DNA from: Ornithodoros turicata
Lineage: Eukaryota > Arthropoda > Arachnida > Ixodida > Argasidae
Reading direction: 5' to 3'
Length of the DNA stretch: 64,000 nucleotides
Assembly (NCBI RefSeq): GCF_037126465.1
Contig: NC_088201.1
Span: 81,310,273 to 81,374,272, forward strand
In this document: positions 24,601 through 36,600 of the stretch, one piece after another
Numbering within the stretch: the stretch's first letter is position 1
Layout: the number at the start of each line of letters is the position of its first letter
The notes under the pieces: model-generated
Told to the model about the DNA's origin: nothing
Databases searched by the model: none
What the model saw: only the letters and a program-made list of their open reading frames with translations
Program-made: the position numbers and the translations under genes

Positions 24601-27600
24601 CGTCATTTGACCTCATTTCTGAATGCACTCATACTGACATCACACCCCTCAGGCCTCACGGATGACTTCACTCACACAGACCTGGGGCCTGTCAGACCTC
24701 ATGAGTGCACTCACAGGAGACCTCATGACCCTCATGAGTGAGGGCTTGCGTTTGTGAGGGTCGTGATGGTGAGGGCGAGTGAGGGCATGCGCTTGTCAGG
24801 GCCTTGATGGCGAGGGCGAGCGAGGGCATGTGCTCGTGAGGGCGGTGAGGGTGAGGGCGAGTGAGGGCTTGCGCTTGTGAGGGTCGTGAGGGTGAGGGCG
24901 AGTGATGTTTCACCAAAATGCCCACCTATGGGTGCCACATGACATGTCTCAGCACATCTTGGGATGAGCTCCATTAAGGGTGACATGTTGAAGTTGCAGG
25001 CTTGATGTAGTCGAGCGAATTGGCCAAAACTCTTCATCGTGTAGCTGCTGCGCAACGATGAGTCTAGTGATGTGGTGGTAGCAGGAATTGAGATAGGACC
25101 AGAGATTGACATCTCTGGTCCTACATGTCTGGTTCCTGCTGGTCTCGGATGAGAGCGTCTGCAACAGGGTTGAGAAGACCTTGGATGTGACGCATGCAGG
25201 TCGAGAACTCCGAGACGAAAACAAGATAGCTTGTTCCCCTGGCACCATAGTTCGCTCCTGAGGACAGCAATCCATAAACAAGCGACTCAAGATCGGTGCA
25301 GATAGTAAACTGACGTCCCTTTATGAAGCGTCCGAAGTGCTTGACAGTGAGGTAGATGGCATGGAGCTCGTGGCCGAATGTACTTTAACGAATATTCGCC
25401 CAACGTAACTTTCGGGAGAACAACCCGATCGGCTTGAAATCTTCCGAGTCGTCGGACAGCCGCTGCTCGAGCACAGCTCCTACAGCGATGGCAGACGCGT
25501 CTACCATTATGCAGATTGGTGTATCTGGTTGGGGATGGGCCAGAAGAGTAGCATTCGCCAAGGCTTCTTTACTCCTCAAGAACGCACCGGTGGCCTCGGT
25601 TGTCGAGGTGAGTGGTTGGGGGGCGTTCGTCTTGGATGAGAGATAATTCTCAAGAGGACGCAGGATGCCCGCGCAAGGACTGGCGGATCTTGTTTAAGCA
25701 GTAGGTCGGGGAAACTTCACCATGGAAGGAAGCGGCGTAATTCCGTCAGGTGATTTCTTGTCGGCCAAGAAGTATAAGGATGTGGTTCCGCTTTTGTTGG
25801 TGTTAATGTGATGCCGTGATCTGACTAACGGGAGAAGTGTTGTCGAGTGTGGGTGTAATGGCCTTCGATGTAGGAATATAGTTTGATAAATATCTTCCTA
25901 ATCAGTCCTTGAAATCGCATTGCATCTTTGCCGGCCTCTTACGTTTCCCCTGTACTTAAAGTTCCCATCACCATAAAATTCAGCGTTTTTTATAGCGCAG
26001 TCCTCTACTCATTTTCTCCACAAACTCTCAATGAATCGAATGATCGTCCACAGCTGCCATTCGCCATGGCAGAGTTTGATGAATTTAGGGAGGACCTTGC
26101 CATTTTCCTTTGCATTGACCGGACGTACACTTGTTCGCATTATATGCACTGCGTTGTTCTGACACTCCCATGTAATGCACCATCAAGCGGCACATGAAGC
26201 ATTCCCATTAATAAATACAATACAAAGTGCATCTTTTTACCGCGTGGTAAGAACATACCACCTTCAGGAACCGCCACGCCAAGTATTTCTTTTGGAAAGC
26301 GTGGAGCAGTGTTGCCAGGTCACTTAGGCGAAAATCCAGGAGGTCGGCATCAGAAATTTCAGTAGAATTCAGTAGATGTACTAAAAACAAGGGCGAAACA
26401 CTCCACGGCTACCTGACTAGTGGGCCATATGATAAATAAACATGAACTATCACGATATATAGGCGATAGCATAAGTAAAATATACTTGTTATTTGGTGTA
26501 CACGTTTGGTGTAAAAACGTGCTTGCACACCGTCACTCGATCACATAGTCTCGCTGATACATATTCAGTTTCTACTAAGTCACAGTGAAGTTATAGCAGC
26601 CCTTGTCTCTTATCAGTCGCTTCGTGTGCAGCAGTCCAGTGATAGTTGCTGGGGAGAGCTCTTTCGTTTTCATGAGGTTCACCCAGTGGCGTAGCCATGG
26701 GGCGGCTAGGGGGGGCTCAAGCCCCCCTACCTGCCACGGACCCACCCATGCAGATCGTGCAAATCCGAGGAGAACATAATATATGAGGGGGGGGGGGCAG
26801 TGTGACGATCGCGAAAGTTCTTGCAGTTCATGGCGTCTATCTAAGCAGCAGTCTTGAATGGTTTTCAAGGTATGAGCTTTTCAGAATACTTCCAATCTCG
26901 TGACACCACCTCAGTGTTGTACCGCTACCTGCTACCCCACAGAGAAGTAGCGCAATACTAGCGTCGCTACAAATTTGAAAAAGTAACGCGATACCGCTAC
27001 CGTTACCAAATAAAAGTAACGTAAATACTATGCGGCTACTTATCCACTATTCTACCCTTCTCTATGCAACACCTTACCGTATATAGGCATACGTATGTCA
27101 AAAGTCTCTAAAGAGGGTGCATTATTTAAGTTGCCTCACATTCAGTATAAAGTATACCACTACTTACAGCCAATATATATTACTTCACATTGATCGTGAC
27201 CTTGAGATTATGCGCATTTAAGACATAATTTACTGCGCATAGCGCATGTGTGCATTTAATTTTTGCTGTCAGAATGTTTGTAACACAACGCGTTTTTTCT
27301 GCAATGACAGTATTTTGTCATTGCTATCCGCGGATCCCAACCTCTTCCGTCTGCTTCCTGTCGACGGATTCATCAGTTTTCCCTGTGATCAAGTGGCGCA
27401 ACTGCCATCATAAACGAGCACTGGTCGAGCCCTCAATAAGTGACTACAAGGAAGTGAAAAGATCAAATAATGGCATATTGTTTGCCCTCGGCAGGGTCAA
27501 ACATAGTGCTGTTGGCATACTGCACCAAAACTTAGGTATCACAGAAATTACGACTTAGGCCCGGTTTCACCAACGCTGGTTAATTTTAAACCGATATCAA

Positions 27601-30600
27601 GGGTTGCTAAAACTTCAAGTTAACACTCAAGTCCTTTTTACAAACGTTAGTTGGTGACATGAGGACTGCTTCAGTGACAATAACTCTCTTTAGTGAAGCA
27701 CAGTTAAGCACAGTTAAGCACAGGGCCGATGATCTCGGTTCAAATATTAATCGGCGTTGGTGAAACTGGGCGTTAATATTGTTGCCTACACTCAGTTTCC
27801 CTGGCTTCTATTACAAAGCGTTCGACTATACGAAGATCTGCGTTTAAGGCGCTTTTTCCGGGAGCATGAGTTCCTCAGGAAGGGTCTACCCGTCTGAGAT
27901 TAGCTCCGTAAAGAAACTTTTAGAGAGAGAGAAAAAAGATCATGTAGCTTTTCCTTGAACATGTCAAACGCTGTCAGCAATCAATTGCTTGGAAGGGTAA
28001 TCGCCTATTTAGCGCCATCAAGTTATGTGCAGAGAGCATTAATAAGCATGTTGGCGTACACAGACTCCCCAATAACATTACTTATTCATTTTGTGCGGCT
28101 CATATACCCACAGTGTAACGTATGGAATGTGAGAAAATAACTAGACCGCATTATCTCGCTAGAAACGCTTCACCTGGGGCGCAACACCTTAGACCAAAGT
28201 TGGCGATACGTTTCGAGTGTAATGAATGACTATAGCGGTATGTCATTGTGTTTCAGGTATATTTTCGTATTCCTGTTCCAAAAGAAATGACGTTCTGTTT
28301 ATCTGCTCCGAACAGTGAAGCTGCAAAACACAGTTTTAAATGTGCTATCAACACGGTCACACTAGAGCCCTGGACCGGTAATCCAGAAGATGTGGGTTCG
28401 ATCCCTACAGCTGGCTAACCTTTTCAGTGACTTTCATCCTTCACGGTCACACTACTTCTGCAACTGATTGTATGACGGAAACTAGCTTCGTAGCCAATAT
28501 TTTGCAGTACGTTATACATACCTGTTTGTGTTTGGCCAATGTGAGCTAAAAAGTTAGGAATATAATCTGGGTTATTCTGTACGTTTTCTAACTATTCAAT
28601 TGCCCTTAGCATATGGAAGGTAGTGAAATTGAGGAAGATTGTCACACTAGTTTGCGTGATTAAGAAGTAACCAAAAGGAATAACAAGAAGAAATTCTGCT
28701 TCTTCGTTATCTCACTTTTTCTCTCTGTGTTCCACGTCTTCCATATTATGAAAGGGGTAGCGGAGAAAGAGTCCGCATCTACCCGTATTTCTAGCGGAAA
28801 TACTTTTTCCGTTACCAATTTAAAATGTAGCGCGATCGCTACTTCGCTAGTGAAAAAAGTACCGAATACGGTAGCGGCGCTACTAGTACCGCCGCTATGT
28901 ACAACACTTCATGACGGCCTATACATGTAATCGTATTGTGGACGTCCAAATCAATTATTTGCGTTCCTTTTTTTTTTTTTTCATCTGCATTTTGCAGTGT
29001 GCACAAGTATGTGTGTGCTGTTGCACCCAGGATCAGTGGAGGGGGGCGAGTTTTCGTATCGAGCCCCCCATACTTTGGAGGTCTGGCTACGCCACTGGGT
29101 TCACCTAAGAAAATATCCGTTGCACGCACGCGCTCGAATGTGGCTAGCAGAGGAGGTTTACAACGAAACTTCCTAACGACGGAAACATAAGCTCGTCGGA
29201 ACGTCTTCATGTTTGCTACGTTACCGGGTGTCCTGCGGAATATGCATACTTCTGCAGTGTATTTGCTATAAATTGTTTTACTTGGGCAGCTGCTAGCTTT
29301 TTTGAAGGTGACCGCTTGCAGATGCCACATAACGCGCAGACCCCTCACTATGTCAAAACGACGTGATTTTCTCGCTCGTACGCGGACTACGATGCAACCC
29401 GACAGTGTCAGCAAACGTGAATTGGAGTTCGCTATGTAAAATCACCCTTCAGGCGAAAAAACTGTAGATTTAAGCGCGTTTTGATCTTTTCCCAGTATTT
29501 CAGTAGACCAATTCGAAGTCCAGTAGATCTACTGAAATTTCAGTAGACCTGGCAACACTGGGGTGGAGATTTCTCCCAGCTCCTCCCGGCGTGTTGCTAC
29601 ATTTGATCAGCGGAGCACATTTATTGGCTCGGAAGGAGGATGGCGACGGGTCTACTGCTCTTCTTCAGACGCGGGATGGGCGGTGCCAAATACAGCCGCG
29701 AAAAGAAATGAAAACACGCAGTAATCTTTAGCGCACTGCAAAGCACGTACGGGCGCGCCCGACGCGACGCTTCTTCTCAGCCGAGGCGGCGCGGAGTACG
29801 GGACCCTCGTCGTTACAGACAGCGGGAGGAGAGGGCGCCTCGCGAGAGTGAGCCTCAGGCTACAACCTAGCTGACGCGACACGGCTACACCGAAGCTTCG
29901 AAAGTGCGTTTACGGAATACTATCGAATTCAAAAAGAATGCTCATGCTTGGCCACTCGGCGAATGACGTGACGTCGCGGACTGGCAGCAGAGGGAAGCAA
30001 TTTTTCCGACCAGCGAGATTTAAAGTTCCGTTGCAGAGCAGAATCACGAGTTGTACTCGTCCTTTTAAATGAGATAGCACTCTTTAACTCTTTAACACTC
30101 TTTGGAAGCCTTGTCGAAGCCGCGTCGTGTGTTTCGCTGTAGCCTGAGGCGGAGTGTGGTCCCCTCACGACGCGACCTCACCCTTGTACGTGAGGGGGTT
30201 TGACACCAATGTCAAAGATAAGAGAGAGGGCTCAGAGCAGAGATATCACCAACCAAGTTCCACCAAACCTGCCCTGAAGAAGAAGCCGAACGAGCCCTCC
30301 GTTTGGTGGAACTTTGTTGGTGATATCTCTGCTCTGAGCCCTCTCCGTCATCTTTGAAGGAGCACTGGCGTGATTTTGGTTTTGGCTGCGGCGTGTTCTG
30401 CAACGAATAAAATGAAGAGCAAAATAGAAGAAGCCAAGCGAGCTGGTGTGTAGATGAAGCGAACAACATTTCCTTGAGTCTGAGGACGGGACAAGGGACA
30501 GCGGACACGAACTTGACAAGGAGACTCACACGGAGAAAATAACGGAGAAATGAGCTCCTGCGAAATAACGACGTGCGCAGGTGACCTGCAGCACGCGAAA

Positions 30601-33600
30601 GCCTCTATTCCGCACGCTGTCAAAAATCCTCCAATGTTGGAAACCGTATCGGGGAATGAGGAAACGTCGTGACGCCGCATCCGTCCCGGTCGATTCCGAA
30701 GCTCCTCGTTCTTCACCGGCAATAACGCCGAAAGTGTGACGCTGATTAGTGTAGTAGGTTATGTGCAATTTGATGTATGGTAAGGGCGGAAGACGGATTT
30801 TGACAGTATGCCGGAATTTCCTCTCTGGAAATCGGAGAAAACGTCACTCGGACAAAGCCAAACAGAGAGCGGCCATTGGCATGGACAAGTGCAGTCAGGG
30901 AGCGGCCGGCCTTTGGCGATCGGCAAGCGTGCAGGAGGGCGTTTGCAGGTCGCACAGAGTCTGTGTTCGGCTTATGGAATGTTACTTCTGGGTTAGCGTC
31001 GGACGTGTTCGTACAGCGAGGAGCGTAACACCATGTTCGACATGGTATGGTCGAGTCAGAGCTCTCACTGCTAAGCGAACGTTATTGACCGAGTAACGTT
31101 CGAGTGGGTGAGACAATTAAACATAGAACAATAAACACAACACAAGCATGACCACGTTCAGTCGCATACTGTTCTTCAACTGCCATCACTGATATGTATT
31201 TACCGAGGGCTTTCCACTTAGTGTATTGCGGTGCGAACCCGAAGCAGATGGCTCGCACACAATCGCTTGCGCTGCGCTCTCATTCGTTTGCCTGGCTTAA
31301 GTCATCAGGATGTTACTATCGCTGGGGCTTCCTTAGCTGCTGAGGGATTGCGAATCTTTGAAACTTGTTTATTTATTATGCTGGCTGTTTTTGGAAGAGA
31401 AACTTAGCCAAGTAGACTGAAGTTGTGCCGAACATTACTGAATTGGTCTCATACACACGTTTCCGGGTTCGATAGCCCCTTTAACGACGAAAGCATCGTA
31501 CAATTGTGCCGCTTCTGCTGAGAAGAAGCAACGTTGCGGCGTTCGCGCTCGCTCAGTGTCTGCAGAGCGCGTCTCGCATGATGACACACACACATATGCA
31601 GTAGACAGAAGCGGTGTCTCTTGATTCACGGTTAACGTTGATGGACTGAGCAACGAATGGCCTGAGCACCCGAAATGCAGTCGTCGTTCTTCCCGTTCCG
31701 CAATGCTGTCGCATTTCGTACGCGTTTGGCAGTGCACCGAAGGGTACCGTGACTTTTTGTTCGAATATGTATCCCAGCGATTGTAATCCTAAAGGTTGGT
31801 TCATATAGCTGCGTTTAGGGTTGCGCTTGTGCTTGCGGCGAATCATCGCCATGGCAACAAAGCCCCGCTAACCGCAAACGCAGTACGTAAACGGAATAGA
31901 AGGAATTCAGCCAACTTCTACTTTCTCGAGGCAAGCATCGCAACCGCAAGCCAAGTGTTCAATAGGAGGAGAGTATAGCTCATGCGCACTCTGTGCGCGG
32001 CGGAGCTCACGGGATCTGCGGAGTTTCCGTTTCCGTCTTAGCGGGCTCGCTGTGAACGGCACTCGTTCAATGCAGGAACGTGACGCTACAATGCACTAAT
32101 GTGAACGGGGACTACAAGAGCGGCAACGTGAATCTGCTCCGCGATGAAAAGCACATAAACGCAAGCTTTAGACGCAAGCGTAAAACGCAGCAATGTGAAC
32201 CAGCCTTAACTTCTGACGTGACGAAGCGTTATTTTTGAGTCTCCTTTTTCTTTGGTAGGTGGCTAAAATCTCGCTTTGAACCACGGGAAGCAAATGGTAT
32301 AAGATCGACAGGAATACCTTAGCAATGCGGTCCATCGTCTTATTCCACCTTGGGCTGTTGGTGTCTAATTTCACTTGGTTTTTCTTAGCAGCTCGTTGTA
32401 TGACAGTCTCTGCATCCTCCACGGCGCTCATGGCGACCAGGAACCTCGGCGATTCGTCAATACAGCTAGAATGGATCGGACAAGGACCATTAAAAAAGTG
32501 TTTCCCGCAACATCCAAATATTCTTTGTTGCTATACGGGGGTCAAACTCTACTAGATATATGCGAGGTTTCCCGAGACTACGTGCGGCATTTCTTCAGCT
32601 TCGTAGAAAATATCCCAGGAACAACAGGCGCCGAAACTTTGGTAAACGACATGTGGAGGGCGTAAAAATAACACTGAGAACTTTCAGTTTCAGGATTGTT
32701 TTACAGCGTCAGCTGTATAGTGGAGACTTTTCCAAGATCGCGTCGGCGTCGTCGGCATTCGCATGTCCGCACAAAACTCTTACCGCATGTGCGCTCAGCG
32801 CTGGGGGTAAGGAAGAAAATCCTGCCAGTTTACAACCGCTATCGATGTAAAATGAGATAAAAACTTAAGTACGTCAGTTTTACGGCGTCAGTTGTGCCGT
32901 GCAGCTTCCCACAGGGCTCGTGGTAGCTGTGTGCTACTTGTCGCCTTTCATGGTCGGTTGAAAAGGTAAGGGCGTCTGTACAAAATTGTTCAATGGGCCG
33001 CTCTGTTACTGCAGATGCAACAAGTGCCAGTCCACTTTTTCTCAGCTGCACCCTCTCAGTTCAGGCAGCAGCAGTACCAGGTGTATGTACATAACTTCCA
33101 AGTGAATTAAGACGCACGAGTGCAATTCTGAAGCTGGTAAGTACGTCTCATGCTACACACCATTCGCGTTCAACGCTCTTATTTTGCATGTGTTGTAGCA
33201 AATGATTCAGTGGCATAAACCGGCAGACTGGTGCGTAATGTACACCCATAGTGCCAAGTTGGACTAATTCTCGTGACGTGTTCGTAAAATCTGTGTAATC
33301 GGACTATCTAATTGTCACCTGTTCTATCTTAACACCGAAGTCGGTATATGAGTAAGAAATATCCTGGTTTCGGCAATTATCAGTAATCCTTCGTTGTGCT
33401 TAATGATTCCTATTATTTTGTATTTGTGCTTTTACTCAGAATTATCATACTGTATTCTTAACTGGAGCAACAAAATTACGAAACACATGAGGATTGTGTT
33501 GAAACTGAGGACATTGCTTATTTTTACTGATTTCAGATTTTCAGGCATGGAGAGAAGAAATGCGCAGGATGCAGCCAAGAGTCATTGTACTAAAGGCACA

Positions 33601-36600
33601 GGGGTAAAAAGATCGAAAGATGGAAGTTTAAAGTGTTATTATATTTGTAACTGATCAGGTGCTTTTGAGAGGACACATCAAAGGAAATAAGGTCCATCAA
33701 ATTACACGGTTCCGTCAGGCGTGGGGACACCAGCCTTGCTGATATGTCTGCAATGTTCCAAACTGGCAAGGTCTCGTTTGTCTTCCAATCTTCCTATTAT
33801 GCACATGATTTTGGGGCTGTCCCACACCCCATTGACAAAAACAGAGGAAGATGCAATAGAGGCGGCCCGTGCAGGCACTTGTAAAACACTATGTTGTACT
33901 GGAATGCCCTTTTTTTACCTTCAAGAAACTATTTGTTTTTGTTAGGGAATCTATGTGACGGGTGAGTGCGCTCAGCGTACTATGCAGCTCAGTATTCGGG
34001 GTGTGCTGGATGGCACGTTTCAAAGGATCCAATTCACCTCACTACAAGGCAGTACTTGTACACCACCATGAGGGACTATAATATATGTTACGGTGAGAGG
34101 AGACACGACGACAACCAAAACAGTGTTGCCCTGTTCAGTTCTATCAGAGCCCAAACAAACAGTCCAGTGCCTTCCCTCACACACAAAGGCAAGGATGATC
34201 CTACTGTCTTTCAACGAGGAAATACTGAGTTGTTGCAAGGTGAGGATTTCTTGCTAGTTCTCATGACAGGCATGCAAAAACAGCTGTTAAGGCATTTGGG
34301 CAAAATAAAAGTGTGATGAACATAGGAGGAGCAGGAAAGCTAGCTGGTGTTGACTTGATGTTAATGCCGAAGTGTACACTTTTTACCCTGTCTCCTCTTG
34401 CACTTTGTGTATTAAATCTTCATTGCTGGTTCGTGTGTCTATGTGTTCGTCTCGTCCCGTGTTCGTCCTGTGTTTTCCCTCAAACTCAAGGCAATGTTAA
34501 CATCAAAAGAAAAGTGTGCATAGATTCTACACATAGCACCACAGATGGGTCATTCAATGTGATAGTTGTGTACTGCCACTTCATACATTTTGGGTAATGG
34601 TTCAGGTGAAACACTTTACAGCAATGCATGCTCTCCTGCATTGACTTTTCAACTGAAGACAATATGCCCCATTTTGAGCTTGGTCTGGGGTATATTACAG
34701 CAGGTAAATACATTTAAGTGTGGTGACATACATACACATAACACACATAATTGGCAATTTGTATATCCTATAAAGTGCTCTGACCTGAGAAATCTTGTAG
34801 AAAAAATTGTGTTAATATTCTGCCAATAAGAAGTGGAATAAACTTTCCACTCACTGCACTAGGCAGTTTGTTTTATTCTGTGTGTTTATATCTCTCCAGT
34901 ACTGAGTACTCTCTTGCAATATAACGAGACAACTGCCCCCTGACTGATTGTATTGTTTTCTTCAGCTGCAACAGATGCTTTTTACCATGAAAATACTAAC
35001 ATCAGTTGGCATTGCACGCATAAAGCCTTGGTGAGCTCAAAGCCGCTGTGTGTATTCTTGTGAATGATTTATCTAAGGAAATGTACACCCTTCCAACAAC
35101 CACGAGCAAACTCTTCATGACTATATAACGCATAATTATTTAATTTGATTAAAGGACAAATATATTGCCATCACACCAGCTCAATTGCAGTCTTTCGTTG
35201 TCATCAAAAGTATGGTGGCCGGGGTACATGACTCTCATCAACATTCTGATAATGTAATCCACATACAATGCTCAGTCATTTTTAAATTTTTCATGCACAT
35301 CAGTACGCCTTGTATATTCAAGTTTGCTTCTATCTTGTCTCATGCTAGCGTTTGATATCCGTGCGGTAGCCAGAAAATATTGTGGGAGGTTCTATGGGGA
35401 CCTCCCAGATGCACTACCAAAGGTACGATCTTGGGGGTTTGAACCCGCCTGGCTATGCCCCTGTTGGCTATGCTATGCTAAACATGCTGTGACACTACTG
35501 AACAAAAATTGCCAAACAACTCCGCTTTGTCTCAACAAAGATGCCAACCACTGCAGAAATGCAAATAGGAACAACAGTTCTGGAACCTGATGTTCGAACA
35601 GCTACTGGGAATTCAGAAGATCATACTATATGCATGAAAATAACTAGCACAATCACATATGTTTGTATGTTCATGTGTCTTGTCTCAGCAACTGAGTTCC
35701 AATGTATGCTTGATTGCATTTATTTAGCATTTGTTTCAAGAGAGGCAAAAGTCCTCAAGATATTGAAAATCTATATTGTAAATCTACTCAGTATTGGCCA
35801 GTTAGATCACACAACTTGGTTGATTCATTTTATCAAGCTTTGTTTCACACCTCAAGGAAACGCTCTTCGGTAACCTCAGTGAGCCAAACACGCAGTCCAG
35901 GTTCAGTTTTCGATATTTTTACTGGTCTCGTTAGCAATACATTGTTCCAAAATACCACAAATTCCAGCTGGACACCATATCAATGAGCCTGTTGCCTTGC
36001 ACTTCATCGGAGCGGCCCCCTGCTGGCTAGCAGGAAGGTATCGAATAAGAAACAGGTGACTGGCTGTTCTGTGCACCTCTCAGTGTCTGTGGCCGCTTCT
36101 GTTTGCTGCTAGGGTGTCACTCCCATAAAGACATGCAACACCCCGGTGCTCCATAAACTTTTGTCCCACTCTGTTCGAATATTGATGCACAGATGGTGTG
36201 AAGAAAGCCATAGCAGCAGGGCAGCTTTCAGAAGCAGCTTTTCAACCAGATTCCAAGAGTGTGCCAAGCAGCAGGAAATACACCCAGCCAGAGGATTTCT
36301 GTTGAATTCATGCTTAAGGACCTTCACATCTACATCATTTACTCATGAATGCAGCGCTGTCATGTGACAACACATGACAGTCCACTAATGCTTTGAACAT
36401 GAATTGAGCTTTACCCTCTGGTTGGGCGTGAAACAATGAATCTTTCAACAGCTCATGACCCATTTGGGGGTCATGACCCACAGTTTGAGAAACACTGCTC
36501 TACGCATTCGTTCCAACAATAATCTGGCATCCTTCAAAAACACCATCAAACAGGACTTTTCTGCTGATACGTAGGGTGACATGCAATTACTTTTTGATTA

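Larger units (their letters stand above)
18333..24930. mobile_element. 6.6-kb composite foldback element, P-superfamily/Galileo-like candidate
   Basis: The ends CATAGCTGGGC and (inverted) CATAGGTGGGC are flanked by a perfect 8-bp duplication, GGTGCCAC. From each end inwards the order is the same: a short-period minisatellite (GTGAGGGC or GAGTGCACTC), a shared unique block, then a 128-bp satellite. The arms are about 0.9 kb left and 1.8 kb right, with about 3.9 kb between. The interior has one recognisable coding relic, a THAP-like segment on the minus strand (22363-22788). Eight-bp duplications, CA-starting ends, long satellite-bearing arms and THAP are the combination known from P-superfamily foldback elements such as Galileo. 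No catalytic domain was seen, so this copy is likely non-autonomous. It splits gypsy copy 2. Confidence 0.8.
26912..28909. mobile_element. Third nested TIR element (CAGTGTTGTAC)
   Basis: The left CAGTGTTGTACCGCTACC and right GTACAACACTT are inverted. The subterminal regions on both sides are built from short GTAGCGG or CCGCTAC motifs (26925-27050 and 28750-28900) in inverted arrangement. No clear target duplication, so the boundary is less secure than for its two hosts. Confidence 0.6.
26684..29097. mobile_element. hAT-like element (CAGTGGCGTAGCCA) inside the outer one
   Basis: Termini CAGTGGCGTAGCCA and TGGCTACGCCACTG with a perfect 8-bp duplication GGTTCACC (26676-26683 and 29098-29105). 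GC-rich inverted blocks (GGGGGGCTCAAGCCCCCC and CGAGCCCCCCATACTTTGGA) follow the termini. It contains a third TIR element, a Harbinger-like MITE and a mini-SINE. No coding capacity seen. Confidence 0.85.
26307..29560. mobile_element. Outer hAT-like element of a nested set
   Basis: The termini are CAGTGTTGCCAGGT and ACCTGGCAACACTG. They are flanked by GCGTGGAG and GGGTGGAG, an 8-bp duplication with one mismatch, as expected for hAT. About 370 bp of left and 455 bp of right sequence belong to it, with CAGTAGA-rich subterminal motifs (AATTTCAGTAGA on both sides). The middle is a second element inserted at 26684. No transposase remains. Confidence 0.8.

Noticed and set aside
28839..29414. 191-codon minus-strand frame
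   Set aside because: It spans the right ends of two nested hAT-like elements and has no domain; chance frame across repeats.
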